Below, piece after piece: positions 11,248 to 24,035 of a stretch of DNA of 64,000 nucleotides. The notes under the pieces are model-generated. The model saw nothing but the letters and a program-made list of their open reading frames with translations, had not been told where the DNA came from and made no database searches. How positions within the stretch are numbered: position 1 is the stretch's first letter; every line of letters begins with the position of its first letter. A program made the position numbers and the translations under genes. The stretch comes from Odontocerum albicorne (lineage: Eukaryota; Arthropoda; Insecta; Trichoptera; Odontoceridae). The stretch covers positions 32,024,582 to 32,088,581 of the forward strand of contig OX463842.1 of assembly GCA_949825065.1 (NCBI GenBank), given 5' to 3'.

Positions 11248-11440
11248 GACTTCGACGCCAATTGGTATAATAACAACGCCTGTCTTCGAATACTGCGTGT
11301 TCGATTACCATCGCAACACGTTTTTTTCATTAAACGCATCGGTCTGGTTTTCACATCAAGCATCGCTAACATCTTTCTAGTTGATTGTAAGAAATTGTTT
11401 TGTGACAATAAAACTGGTCGTACTGGATACAATGAAATAC
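11248..11440 (+). mobile_element. SINE family A, first of a tandem pair
   Basis: tRNA-like head ('gacttcgacgccaattggta', B-box 'gtgttcgattacc'), the 'ggtctggttttcac' middle, and tail words 'tttctagttgattg' and 'gacaataaaactggtcgta'. A second copy starts 19 bp downstream in the same direction. Confidence 0.75.
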
Positions 11441-11458
11441 ATTTAGAATAAAATGACG

Positions 11459-11671
11459 ATGTATGTTGCTTAGTTGATAAGATGTCTGTCTTGTAACTCG
11501 GGGGTTGTGAGCTCGATTCACGTTAATATAAAAAAATTGAGAAGGTTTCTTGTCTGGCTTTCACTTATGAGTAAAGCTTTTCTGACACCTTTCTGGTGGT
11601 TTTAAAAATATTGCCATATGACAATTAAACCGTCATATTGTACGCCACCAAAGTGTAATATGATACAATGT
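11459..11671 (+). mobile_element. SINE family A, second of a tandem pair
   Basis: Head 'ttgcttagttgataagatg', B-box-like 'gagctcgattcac', tail 'attgccatatgacaat' and 'ccaaagtgtaatatgatac'. The tail inverted repeat is partly retained. Confidence 0.8.
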
Positions 11672-12104
11672 ATCTTATATACTATATTTATTTAAATTCT
11701 ATAAGGGCTTGCGGTCTGATATTAATCACAAGACGATATCGTTTGAGTCCTGTCTATTTCTGTGAGAGAGTGGGCGGCGCGGTGCCACGAGTTCGCAGAC
11801 TACCTGACACGGGAGCGTGCGAGTATAGTGTTACTAGAGGTCTAAGAATCATAACAAAATAATATTTCATCTTTAAAAACTAGTGTTCTAGGACCAATAA
11901 ATAATAAGTTTGATATTATTTTTTTTTAGTAAATGATTTTTCATCAATTGATACATCATTTTAAAAATGATTTTGTCAAGTATCGCCAATTATAAAAGGA
12001 AGATTTTTTTTTAAATAATGATACTAAAAAAATCTGATCGAATATGACAAATTAATTCAAATACTCATTCACTTGTTTGATTTTTTAAGCATTTAAGAAT
12101 TGGC

Positions 12105-12245
12105 GATACGGATATACTGAAAAGCGTGACTGGGAGGCAACATAATATTTAGCCCCATTAATCGAGCCTGTAGGTTTAGAGCCACTGGAGCAGACTCGAA
12201 ACGCGCATCGCACGTGCGAGCAATACTACCGCACATGGGGAGGCA
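12105..12245 (+). repeat. Dispersed repeat family B, copy 2
   Basis: Carries the family core 'cccattaatcgagcctgt', 'tttagagccactggagcaga' and 'cgaaacgcgcatcgcacg'. Used as the reference copy here. CpG-rich second half. Confidence 0.7.
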
Positions 12246-13183
12246 TCAACGCAGGGCAAATTAATAATCAATAATTAGGGGGAAATAACCTTATTCAAAA
12301 AATTTTACAAAATTTAATTTTAATTCAATATAAATAAATTAATTGATTGTAAATTAGTTCGAATCCTCCTTTTACGGAACATGGCAAAAATATATTTACA
12401 TCATTATAAATATATACCCGCTAATCTAAATCTGCAATAAAAGTCACACTTAGCCCTAAAATATAACTCGTTGTTGGACCTTTAATTGGTTATTTAACTT
12501 TTGATGTAAAAAAATATTGGTATAAAAGATGTTCAGTGAAGAAAACTGTTTTAAAAGACAAATACGTCTAAATTTTTTAAAATTGTAAATATACTAGAAA
12601 TTTGAGCCAACAACTTACTTCTATGAGCTAGACGAACAAACATGAAAACTTTAATTTATGTGTTTTCAGGAGACAATTAATTTACGCTCATTTCTCTGAA
12701 GGATTTATGAAGATTACTAAATTTACTAAGTTTATGCACAAATAACAATAGTAGAAATACAATAGTATGAAGTAATTAATAAAAAACTTAAAGAGAAAAT
12801 ATTATTGAAAAAAAAAATTATAAATCATTATTTCATAATATCGCGGGAGAGATTTATCTAATTTATAAAACGTATTACATAAATTCGAAAGGGATGATTT
12901 ATGAAAGTTTATAAACAATAACATGAGTTCAAATTATAAGAAACAAATCTATTATGCTATTAACCAAACTATTGGGACCAGTAAAGCTGCTTCTGATGTT
13001 TGGGCAGGTTTCTAAATTATTATGACATGTTTTTGACAAAGAATGTTACACCAAATGGGACTTTTTATAAAAAAAATCCTAAGGATTTTTAACTTACCGT
13101 TGCTTTTGGTTAACGTCATCTTAATATAATTGTTTCTTCTGATATAAAATAAAGATTTTCTTTCTTTTGTTTGAATTGTTGAT
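12246..13183. other. Non-coding stretch
   Basis: AT-rich; nothing recognised. Confidence 0.45.
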
Positions 13184-13275
13184 TTTTTTTCATCTAAAAT
13201 AAACCAACCAAATTTCAATGGCCACATACTTTTCATCTAAAATAAACCAACCAGATTTCAATGGCCACATACTTT
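13184..13275. repeat. 43-bp tandem duplication
   Basis: Two adjacent units beginning 'cttttcatctaaaataaacc' and ending 'ttcaatggccacata', differing at one visible position (accaaatt against accagatt). Confidence 0.85.
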
Positions 13276-15669
13276 TGTCTTTGTAATATACGACGTACTG
13301 CGACCCTGTAAGAGTGGCAGAACTCAAGAAAATACATTTTACCGGATATTTAAAAGGAAATATGGATTTAATGAAAAATAATAAGACTAATTATTGTTTT
13401 TGAAACATTACGTGATCTCTAGAACCATACTCGTACTATAAAACAATACAAGGATTCAAAGTTAATCAAATATTATAGTACTGTCTAACTCTTGTTATAG
13501 TTATACGTTAAATCCCTGGATTAGCATTCAACATCTGAGATATGTCGGTTGCGTAATGGACATTCTTTCACAATGTGACATTTGACAAAGATCCAAGTTT
13601 TAAATTCAAGCATGTGTGAATATGGCCTCAGCGAGTAAACGCTGCATCAAATAATCTTTGAATGTTCACTGCAATATACTACCAAATTTAGAATTTACTG
13701 TGTTTGCGCTTTTAGAACATATTCTGTATTCTCAATTAATGTAATCAACTTATCATTGTTCCTTGTTCGTCAAAGTTCTCCTCTTCTTCGAAGCTTGGCG
13801 ATCATTATGGCTATATTGACCCTGAAAAAAATATATGGCGCCATAATCAAACCATTCTCGTAAGTTATTTAATCAAGATATATATCTTCTTCCCACACTT
13901 CTTCTTTCTTAAGTTGAAAGATCTCATATATTTTTTTATTCGCAGTATAAGTTCAAAGTATTCTAATTTTTAACTCTTGATGGTGGATAATACTTTTCTA
14001 TCTTTATTAATCCGTTTCAAGATATCATTATTACGGACTCTGTAAACTCAAAAGAATCAGCATTTTTCAAATGCACCACATTCCAAAATCTTCTAGTTTG
14101 TTTGTGGTAGCCTGAGTGTTTATGTTTTAATACTGTAGAAAAATATATAGAGTATGTTACAACGTAAAAAAATTGTTGTCGTGGATTTCAATCTTAAATC
14201 ATTTATGTAAAATTTGAAGAAGCAGCTTCGTGCAATATCTACTCTTACTTAAATGAAAAGCCATTGATTGAAAAAAAAAATCAAAGAACAAATGAAAGGA
14301 AATTCCAGAACAATTCCTACACAGGCTTACAAATGCAATGAACGTTAGCTGTCAATAATTGACACTTCGTTTTTGACAAGACGGGGAAGCAGGCTGTCGT
14401 TATGAGCTGTCAATGAATAAAATGACACTTGAAATTAATGGAATGTTTAATTTTATAAGAGAAATTTTCATGTAGAGAAAATTATTTTGAAGCAATATAA
14501 AATTTCATTGCAGTTTTGTAACGATATTTCCCCTTTGTTTTATTTTTTTTGTAGTATATAAATACGCATACCACCACGCCATTTTTCTCTTCATTTTTCA
14601 TTCATGTTTTACGTCCAAATTTTACTCTCATCCATCAAAATTGGTACTAATACGCTATTGTGACTATAATTTTAGCAGATCTTGGCTTGAATTCATGTTG
14701 AAAATATTTCTATAGTGCTTCTGAATATTCTCAAATTTTGTTAATACACGTTAAAACAATAATTATATAATAGTCAAGATAAGAGTGAGTTTAGAACAAG
14801 ACTTAGAGCGTAATAAATTCAAGTCATTTTTTAGGATACATGCTTTGTTAAAGAACTTACATCAGACAGTTATAGAACATTTTCTTAGTTCACCTCACCC
14901 TTACGTTACATTGCACAATACTACAGGGTTGTTTATTAACAAATGCCAGTTGTCACTTAAATCTTAGTTATATAAATAGTTGTTACCTAAGTAAAACAAT
15001 ATATTTAGAAATAAATCTGAAAGCAAAACCGAACCAGCTGCCATCAAAATTAAAATAATGAAGTCGTGAGAAATTATAATGTTGATTTCATCAAAATAAT
15101 AATCTTGTAAACTTATACAGTTATATTTTTTAATGCAATATATTATTTTCGTGACATATCATCTTATATAAATTGGATTCTCTACTGTATTATTGTATGG
15201 CAATAAACATGCCATTTGTATATTTACATTAACAATTTTGTTTTTTGTATAGTATGACAATGCAAATTTAAAAATATTTGGCAAACTCCATTTCCAAATG
15301 ATTACCTGCGACAATTATGCAAAAATAAATAGTAATTTGAATGGTAGCCAATTGGACAATGTTGTTATTTTTTACGACGTAATTTGTTTGGCTCAAGTTG
15401 TCGTGGAAAAAAATAATTTGAGCAATGCTTCTGATGTGCAATACAAATATATTGTTGACATTACCGAAATGTAATACTCAATATTTATTTTCCGATAAAA
15501 ATTGTAAACATTTTTTTTTATTGAATTCAAAGCTTCCCTTTTTTGTATAAATTTTATTTTAATAATATCATTGTTTGTATTGACATTTATAAAGCTCTGC
15601 AATGACATAATTTTAATAAGATTATCCTGAACAAATTAAGAACATTTTTTGGTAACCCTTCAAACACAC
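13276..15669. other. Non-coding stretch
   Basis: AT-rich. A 60-codon frame at 14785-14967 (+) starting from a GTG-type codon has no domain. Nothing else recognised. Confidence 0.45.
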
Positions 15670-15880
15670 GCAAATTGGTAATTCGGATATACTCGTATCA
15701 AATATCATTGCCGGAAGACAACATTGTCTTCGGCTCCATTAATCGAGTCTTTTGACTTAGCACCACTGGAATAGGCACGAAACTTACGGTGCATCATCGC
15801 ATATGTCTAAAATACCTCCCCTTATTTAGAGAGGTAATAACACTCTCACATGCAGGTACAAATATTGTTATCAGACGAAC
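15670..15880 (+). repeat. Dispersed repeat family B, copy 3
   Basis: Shares 'ccattaatcgagtc', 'tagcaccactgga' and the end 'attgttatcagacgaac' (compare the complement of 23862-23885). Relative to copy 2, a 6-bp CTCGTA insertion makes TACTCGTA at 15690-15697. Confidence 0.7.
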
Positions 15881-17084
15881 TTTTTTGCTAAAATGGAATC
15901 AATTTATAAATGTATTCACCATCGGGAATCGAACTTGAAACTCTCAGGTGAAAGTCAAGCATCATGTAAAGTAATTTCTGATACCTTGAACATGAGATTT
16001 TTTACTGAAATATTTAATAATATGATTATCAGATTGTTTTTATTAATGTGTGATTCAAATACCTCTTGCAAGGAATAAAACGGGGTTTTTAGTTTTTTTC
16101 ACACAATTCAAATAATAGAAGTAAATTGACATATTTTATGAATAAATAATCATATATAAGAAAAAACAAGCATAATAAATTTCAAAATATAAAGGATTAG
16201 CTATTCTTTCATAAAACTTACTTTAAAGGCAATGCAATGAGATCACGTTGATCTATTTGTTAATTTCCTTAGTAACTAAATAAACGTGTCTAAAATATTA
16301 GATGACATGAGATTTTATTTAAATTATCTTCTAGTTCATTAACTTTGAGGCATATTTCTGTGGTGTATAAATACACAAATGAAAGTTTCTATTTTTTTTT
16401 GCATAATTTGACTTATTGCCTCATTCAAGTTAAATACAAAGTCCCGGTTAAGGTGAACCGCATCATCATAGAAAGCTGATGTGGTTTTCGGCTGAATACA
16501 AAATAAATTGTGAACTTCCCTTACAGCTTTTGTCTGAAATAATTAAGGCGAAAGGGAATTCAAGTGGGGTGCGGTTTACGTGGAGACCGCGCTTTTAAAA
16601 GCGAGTCTCATACAGAAGACGGAATTTTTAACTTCATTAGCGGGCACTGACTCTGTCGCACGTTTAAGACGCGATTCGCATAACAGATGTATAATAATAC
16701 CGACGTTTCCGGTTACAGAATATCAACTTTGACATAGATTCTAATGGAAAAGTTGGAAATATAAGGGAAGGTGAGTGAGGAAACTAAATGGAAAGGATGA
16801 CTCATCGAATCTCTTATACGCACCTTTCAGCTTCCATGTCTAAGGGGAATTTGAATTATTTATTTGATGCCTTACATTTTAAAGGTTCTCATTTTTTCGA
16901 ACGAGTATTTAAATATCCCTTTATACTTGTAGATTACACAACCCTTGCTGGTGCCCATTCAGACCCAGGGATCATGAATGAGTAACTTCAACAAGATTTG
17001 AAAAACCTAATAAAATGGTAACATGTTTATGTATCGTAATAAATAATAAAAACCTGCCTACCCCAGATACCCTTAACACTGACG
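15881..17084. other. Non-coding stretch
   Basis: 15918-15975 holds a B-box-like 'ggaatcgaactt' in reverse sense, possibly a SINE head remnant. 16545-16700 is moderately CpG-rich. No gene recognised. Confidence 0.4.
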
Positions 17085-17333
17085 CAGAGCCTTTTTTCCA
17101 GTCGATCAGTAACTCACGTTCTCCCTCTACCAGCCTATCTTACTGCATGTTATCCAAGCGCTATTGTCTCGGTCTGCCAAGGTCATCAAAATCATGGTCA
17201 TCAAAATCATTACGCAACCAAACAATACGGTCCTCCGAATTCTTTGGTTTGCAATGATTTTGATGACCATGTCAACTGAGATCTGCTTACATGGCCTATC
17301 CATGCGAACCTTCGCAATCCTATCATATATCAA
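17085..17333 (-). pseudogene. LINE pol C-terminal fragment
   Basis: The minus strand reads DRIAKVRMDRPCKQI, then RRTVLFGCV, then ADRDNSAWITCSKIGW. This fits the terminal segment of non-LTR polyproteins (RIAKV-GH---MD--RPCK--, then -DR--W---C). An internal direct repeat, 'tcatcaaaatcatggtcat', has expanded the centre. No catalytic motifs; heavily decayed. Confidence 0.55.
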
Positions 17334-18191
17334 TAGTGATGATTGATAATGTCCATAATTTTGGAGTTATTTTTATGAGATCCCAGTTTTCAGCCTCCTA
17401 CAGCCCGTATTGAGTTCAGCAACTTTTGTTGGTCTTTGAGTGACATAGCCCACTTTTCGGATTTATATATAACTACGAGTAAGAGACGAAAATACAATCT
17501 AATTATGTATTTCCTAATCACACATTCAATGTGACAACGAAAATAAGTGTTCATACAAAAAATAATATGTCCATGTTTTAGATTAAATTTACATCGAGGA
17601 TAAATTTTATAATAAGTAAGATCACGTAGGTACACAAAGAAAACTCCTAAATATCTAAAATTAAAATTTCAATGTCTACATTTACACCTAGTAATAAACG
17701 ACAATATTAATTTGGGGTTGACAGTAAATTGCAAAGTTCATAACTAAACATAATAATAAAATGACAATTTATATAGCGTCATTTACAGAGCAGACTTTCT
17801 AAAAATTTTTGTGAATCCTATATTTTACTAATACAAAAATGTTGAGTTGTTTTTGAAATAATGAACGAGTCGTCAATTCAGTTTAGTAATCACGTATGGT
17901 GACTTAATTTTCAAATTTCTTTTTTTTTTAAATAATTTATGCAAAGTTGTTTTCTTACTAACGCACGCCCTTCTGGAAATTGATTGTTGATCATATTTGT
18001 TATATTCATTGTAAAAAATAATTTTGTCGACACATATTAAATGCGAGACTTCCAAACCATAACCCAAAAACGATTTTAGAAAAAAAAAATACTTGACAGC
18101 GAAATGTGAAAGATGTAAAATCGTTGATTGAATTAAAACATCTTAGGAATACATTTATTCCGTCCATCATAGCCAAAACCCCTTTATTGAC
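17334..18191. other. Non-coding stretch
   Basis: A short family D match near 17762-17815 ('atatagcgtcatttacagag'). Otherwise nothing recognised. Confidence 0.45.
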
Positions 18192-18326
18192 AAAAAATAT
18201 TCACTTATTAAGTACAAAATATTAAAATATATTCACTTCTCAAGTACAAAATAATAAAAAATATTCACTTCTCAAGTACAAAATAATCAAAAATATTCAC
18301 TTCTCAAGTAAAAAATAATAAAAAAC
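18192..18326. repeat. 32-bp tandem array, 4 units
   Basis: Units starting 'tattcactt' at 18198, 18230, 18262 and 18294, exactly 32 bp apart, sharing 'tattcacttctcaagtacaa'; the first unit is the most diverged. Confidence 0.9.
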
Positions 18327-20399
18327 TAATACTTACTAATAAATTGGTTCATATTCCATTGTAACTTTATACAGATTTACTTTGATGAAAAAATCATAAC
18401 TGTAGGTGACATATATAATACGAGTATAACATAATAATTGAAATAAGTACAGGAAAATAATACCAAAATCGATATACTCGTACTATTTTCGTTCTTGTTT
18501 GAATTAAGATTAAGACTTGACCGTGACATCGTAACATTCTGGCTAAGAAATTGAAAGAATTCCTGTTGTGCCGTATGTAAAAATTACGGATTTTATAAAA
18601 AAAAGTATCGTAAATCTTTGAAAACAATTTAATTTAACCTTTACATAACATTAAAATAGATTATTGTCCCCGAAATCGAAGAAAGTAATTCTGAGACATT
18701 TTCATTTGTATTAAATTCACTATCGAATTCAAAAATGTTCAAAGGAAAATACATTTAATTAAGTTCAAATGATTTCCTTGTTCTTAAAAAACTTTATTTC
18801 AAATATGATGAAACATAAAAAAGAATACATAAAATGCGATTTGAATTCAATGAACAAACACATCTGGAACTAAAGTATAACTTCTCAATTAACTGTTCAA
18901 TTTTATCTTAAAAAGTAAACGATTTCAAAGACAATTACGTTTATTACGATCAAATCAAAATATTTAACAACCTCAAAATATCCTTTCAGCCAATTTCAAT
19001 TTTGTAAGGTCAAATTTCACAATAAGGGTTTTGTTTTTTTGTGTAGCAATAAAAGTGTTACCTAAATACTTTTATTATTTCTGGAACAAACAAACTTATT
19101 TGAGAAAAACCGCAAAAAACTTATAAATGGGATAAAGGCAATTGCAACACACAATCGTTTTATTGGTATCGACATTTTCGGAAAATTATTGTAAATAAAG
19201 CCGATTTTATTTTTTCCCTTACTCAATTCGCAGCGTCAAACAAAACAGAACCGTTTCTAGATAAAGTGACGCCATTCGTAAGGAAATAAAATATCAATTA
19301 TATATTTGAAATCATTTTAAGCAATTTGTGATTAATTTGCTCAAGTCGCAATCTAGGAAAATATATTTTGATGGAGAAAATACTGCACTAGTGTTCTGGC
19401 TCGAATAAATAAAGGTTTTTTGATAATACATTTTTAATTATTAAAAAAAATATATTTTATAGCTTCATTTGCCAAACTTTGCGAGATCTGCACAACAGTG
19501 TATCTGCATTTAAATAATATACCTGTAGAAGATTTATGAGCGCTTGGAATGAGTACCGAACGGATTGTTTTTCTGAGATTTTGGCCAGAAACCTTCGCGA
19601 AGGCTACAATGGTTCGTGTATCTACTGAGTGAAGGGTAATGGAATTGTACCTCCCTGCAATACATGGTACGCTTGTGTATATACATTTATTGTTTTTAAG
19701 GGGTACGTGGTATTGCAGTTTTTTTCTAACAAAAACCACTTTATGATTGTAATTACTTCCTTGGCCATTATTTTCGATTATGTTACCCGCATGACGTTTC
19801 TGAAAACATTATTACGTTTTATAGGAAGATGAATGTAGGTTTTATGTTTTATTTATTAAAAAAAATCTTTGTGCTTTAAATATTTTTTATTGCATTGTTT
19901 TATACTTCTATTATATGATATACAGTATACTCTGGTAAGTCGTTAATTGATATAATCGTCCAAATAAGCACAAAATGGTGTTTAAATTCGAAATCATACC
20001 GTCGGAAATCAAATTTTAAATCTCTGGGCGTGAGTTATATCAGCGAAGTAACTCAAGTTATCAAACTTTCTTTTCCATATGTTTCACTTGCATGCACAAA
20101 AACTAATAAAAAAACAATTAATCCCATCTTCCGTTTCACTAAACTTTTGAAAAATTTAAACACTTGATTTTATTTCTTTCTGAAATAAATTTTGGCCACA
20201 GTGGAATAACTAATTTTGATCTTTAGTACAATACTTTTTGATTGAAAAAGCACCACGAGAAATCATTACAAAAGAATCATTTTCTAATTTCCTTCTCGAT
20301 ATCTTTTTTTTATTTTGAAAAAAACCTTTCCTCTCACATATTTATATTCAGCGCATTTTTAGATATCACTCATCACTTAAGGCTGTGCCTGACCTGAAA
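18327..20399. other. Non-coding stretch
   Basis: AT-rich. A 101-codon minus-strand frame (19434-19739) has no recognisable domain. Nothing else identified. Confidence 0.4.
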
Positions 20400-20421
20400 T
20401 CCGAATTGTTAAATCCAACTG

Positions 20422-20590
20422 TTGTATTTGGCACCAACTCAAGTTGTCCCAGCCGCTATTTGCCGGGATACCAAGGGAAGCTTTCAAAGATTTTTTCTAA
20501 TTTTATTGCTTCTAGCACCCGTTGTGTTGATTTTACGGGTTATTTTAATACTGGTTACTCGAATACATTCTGAGTGTTTCTACACAGTAC
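20422..20590 (+). other. Candidate host exon encoding a membrane segment
   Basis: The frame beginning at 20422 reads a polar stretch (PAAICRDTKGSFQRF) followed by a strongly hydrophobic segment (FLILLLLAPVVLILRVILIL) and then a basic/polar end (VTRIHSE). That is the layout of a transmembrane helix with charged flanks. The sequence is less AT-rich than its surroundings, and 'acagtacgtaaat' near 20584 resembles a splice donor. The frame stays open to 20724 as ORF. I cannot name a family; no acceptor is clearly visible upstream, and it could be a relic or chance. Confidence 0.25.
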
Positions 20591-20724
20591 GTAAATTATC
20601 TGATTATTTAAATAAAGCGTATTCTCAGACGGCAGAACGGCGGGCTGCGATAGTAAACATAGTTAATGGGACACTAATGACCGATATACGAGTACATGAT
20701 GCTATATTTCATATATTATTTTGA

Positions 20725-23199
20725 GGTTGGCATTGACCGAACGCCTATATTTGGAAAATTGCAGTAATTTTTGTAAGTCGTATTTTCGACCCAAACAATA
20801 TAAAACCTACTAAAATTGTACCACAACAGCGTATTTGTGCTAACATTGATATACGGGAGTTAAACATGGACGTGGATAATTAATCATAGTAGTCAAGTGA
20901 ATGTGCGTTCTGAGAAGAAAATGTGGTGTGGCGACGATATTTGACCGAATAATAAATATATAATTATTATTAAGTATGAACTTGAAACCGATGTGACAAG
21001 TAATCGAATTTGTCAAACGAATTGGTAAAGAAATGCTGACTAAACCAATTTACGATGCTTACGTAAGTTTCGTATTTTAGGTTATGAAATTTATTGAGGC
21101 AATGACTGGAGATGCTGTTGTTTTTTATATATGAAAATAAGGGACATATTGTGATACCTATTTTTATAATGTTCATTCGAATCGATTGAGGAAGTAAAAA
21201 AAAAGATGAAAATATAAATTGTATTAGATGTTGCAATATATTTTTTATATTTGTTTTCTATTATACACGTAATGAGACATGTCTGACTGTAAGTGTAGTG
21301 AAAATACTTAAATTAGTGAACAAATAATAATAATGCTTCAGCATTTTCTTAGCGTTTTCCAATTTTTAAATACGCTTTTGATAAATGTTTGGAGGAGATT
21401 GTGGGAATTTTTCTAATACTAGACTCCCAAGGATTGACTCTCATGGTACATACATATGGTATTTGTAATTAGATCTCACCATTAACCGAGGTAATGAGAA
21501 TTTTAGACAAAGGAATTAAATAATTATCAAAAATCGTAAAAAGCATCAACCTATTTTTTTGATGTTCACAAAATTCAGTTTACGGGGCTACGACAAATGC
21601 GAGACAACAAATCTAGATCCATATAATTTGTTTTTAAATGTCTTGTTTTTTTATACATATAGTACTATATGTTATTATGTGCGCATATTATATATGCTTG
21701 TTTTAGTTGTGACAATAAAACATTATTTTTCGGGCTAAAAAGGAGAAAATGTTAAGTATAATAGTTTCAAGTCTTATGTAACATATTTTTATTTTTTTTA
21801 CTTGATATTAATTTCCCTCACACTAGACGGCACTGTTTTAATGTGCTTATTTTATTATTTTGAAGAACATAGATGAGAAGAAAGAATAAAACTTCATTTT
21901 GTTTTTATTTCGTCCAACAGCCGATATGAAGCAGAATTTATTACAATGTGATATTCCGTTTCAATTTATTTTGTAAAACATTTTTCGCTAGGTCATTTCA
22001 TATCCTAGATATCAAAGAAAGTTTCGTAACGGCTCTAATAAATATTCTTATAACTTCATCGAATTTTTTACTGTTATGTAAATGTCACAATTTTGTTGTT
22101 ATTTTTTATGCCTTAAACAGTAATAGTCAATGCGTTTTAACGTCTTTCTGACTAATTTAACTAGCGTTTGAATAAAGTTTATGTGGAAAAAGTATTTGTA
22201 ACTGGTTTGTATTTCGACAGTTATGTTTTTTTAAAAGTCTACAAGTCAGATTGTCAACAAAAACGTGTCGAAACGTACTGAAATGTACCATGTGTCATCA
22301 TGTTCTTAGTATTTTGAAATCGACGTTGACAAATATGAGTTTCTCGTTCAAGACTGTCGAAAGTGGAGAGAGATGCTCCAGACGGGAAGGGTTGTCCACG
22401 ATACCAACTGGTTGAGAGAACTTTGAGAGGAGGCGACAGAGCGAGCAGAATATTATTTATGGTATTGTTTATACTTATAGAATAAGACAAGAAATAATAT
22501 ATCTATACATTCAACAAAAATGAAAATTTTAAAAATAATAATTAAACTTTTTTTTATTGTACATTTTTAAAACATAAATTACGAAACCATTTTGATTTAG
22601 AATTTCTAATACTCACAAATAAATATAATATTTAAGCACAAAATGAACAAGATTGTATCGAGTTTACTTAAGTGTTTTCACAGTTTGTTAATTTCCTCAA
22701 AAACATAATAAAATCGTCACACTGTTAGGGCAAGTTTGTTTTATGGAGTACCGTAGTCTGTTATTGGTGGACAAGACAGGATATTAAAATAGTAAAGGGG
22801 TGAAATCTTAAGGTTCATTTCCTGACACTATAAAAAGACTCTCGGCAATTGTGGAGTACTGAAAGTGTTATTCTTATTTGGCATAAAAATTTTGAAAAAC
22901 ACGACGAGGCAATTTCTGTTACGTTTTTCACATTTTTTCAGGCAACAAAAGGGTTTTATATACCGTTTAAAACACGAGTCGACAACACAAATCATAATTT
23001 CTGAGAAATTTTAATGGGCGGCAGGGAAAAATGTCGAGTCATGGTTTAAGTAATGACGGAAAACAAAAAGAGTGAGAGTTAATGTCATGCACATATTTAT
23101 TAAACTCTCTTTAGTTTAAAATTACTTTTACTCTTAATAAAACAGAGCTCTAATAGGAGTTTTTTTATACGTGTATGCTCTCTAGCTTAGACTTATTCA
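20725..23199. other. Non-coding stretch
   Basis: 22250-22445 is less AT-rich, with a 78-codon minus-strand frame of no known domain. Nothing else recognised. Confidence 0.4.
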
Positions 23200-23364
23200 A
23201 AATATTTGACTATCCGTGCTTTATATTTTGCATGTTATATGTGATACGTTCGAGAAATATTTGACTATCCGTGCTTTATATTTTGCATGTTATATGTGAT
23301 ACGTTCGAGAAATATTTGACTATCCGTGCTTTATATTTTGCATGTTATATATGATACGTTCGAG
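23200..23364. repeat. 55-bp tandem array, 3 units
   Basis: Units begin 'aaatatttgactatccgtgc' at 23200, 23255 and 23310 and end 'gatacgttcgag'. Near identical; unit 3 differs by one visible base (atatatgat against atatgtgat). Confidence 0.95.
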
Positions 23365-23421
23365 AAATCGATAAAGAAATAAATCAATTCTCAAACGTCG
23401 TTTATTGACTAAAAATCACGA

Positions 23422-23500
23422 TCACGACGATCTTCATGGTTTCGTTGGTAAAAACTTGATCTTACAACTAGGAATTTTGAGTTCGATTATCGATGGGATC
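23422..23500 (+). mobile_element. SINE family A head fragment
   Basis: A-box-like 'catggtttcgttggtaaaa' and B-box-like 'gagttcgattatcg' with the expected spacing and order; the tail is missing or unrecognisable. Confidence 0.45.
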
Positions 23501-23861
23501 GAGAAAAAAAATGGGTCTGTCTGGTTGAATCATCATTTCGGATATGTTGAAAGGTGTCATACGAAAGAAAAAAATGGCTTGATTGAAGAAAATTAAGGTG
23601 AATTTATTTCTTCGATTAAAATCTAATTTATTGGTATGTATATTAAAATAAGGAAAATTTATTCTCAATAAACTTTTCTTTTTTGTCAGTTATTTATGAA
23701 AATTAATCAGTATTTTTTTTTACATTACCTCATCTTATTCTCCAGTAATTTGTCTAATCCACTCTGACAAAATTATCCTGAACTTAAGACCTGGGATTAC
23801 TGAATCACAACAGCTCTATCCTCCAAATAAAAAAAAGGGTCACCGTTTGATTAAAGAGTTC

Positions 23862-24035
23862 GTCTGGTAACAATACTCGCATGTGATAGACGTGCGTTTA
23901 TGTTGTATGTCCATGTGTAGTTATATTTCCAACATATACAATCACAAACTGTAAGTTACTCACATACTCCTGTGGTTCTTAACACAAAGAATATATAACT
24001 TGGGCCGAAAACAATTTCACCCGTGCTCTTGAACA
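23862..24035 (-). repeat. Dispersed repeat family B, copy 4
   Basis: Opens with 'gttcgtctggtaacaatact', the complement of the 3' end of copy 3, and includes 'tcctgtggttcttaaca', the degenerate form of the conserved 'agaaccactgga' block. Confidence 0.6.

Noticed and set aside
19434..19739. 101-codon minus-strand ORF as a gene
   Set aside because: No recognisable motif, signal or neighbour; chance or an unidentified relic.
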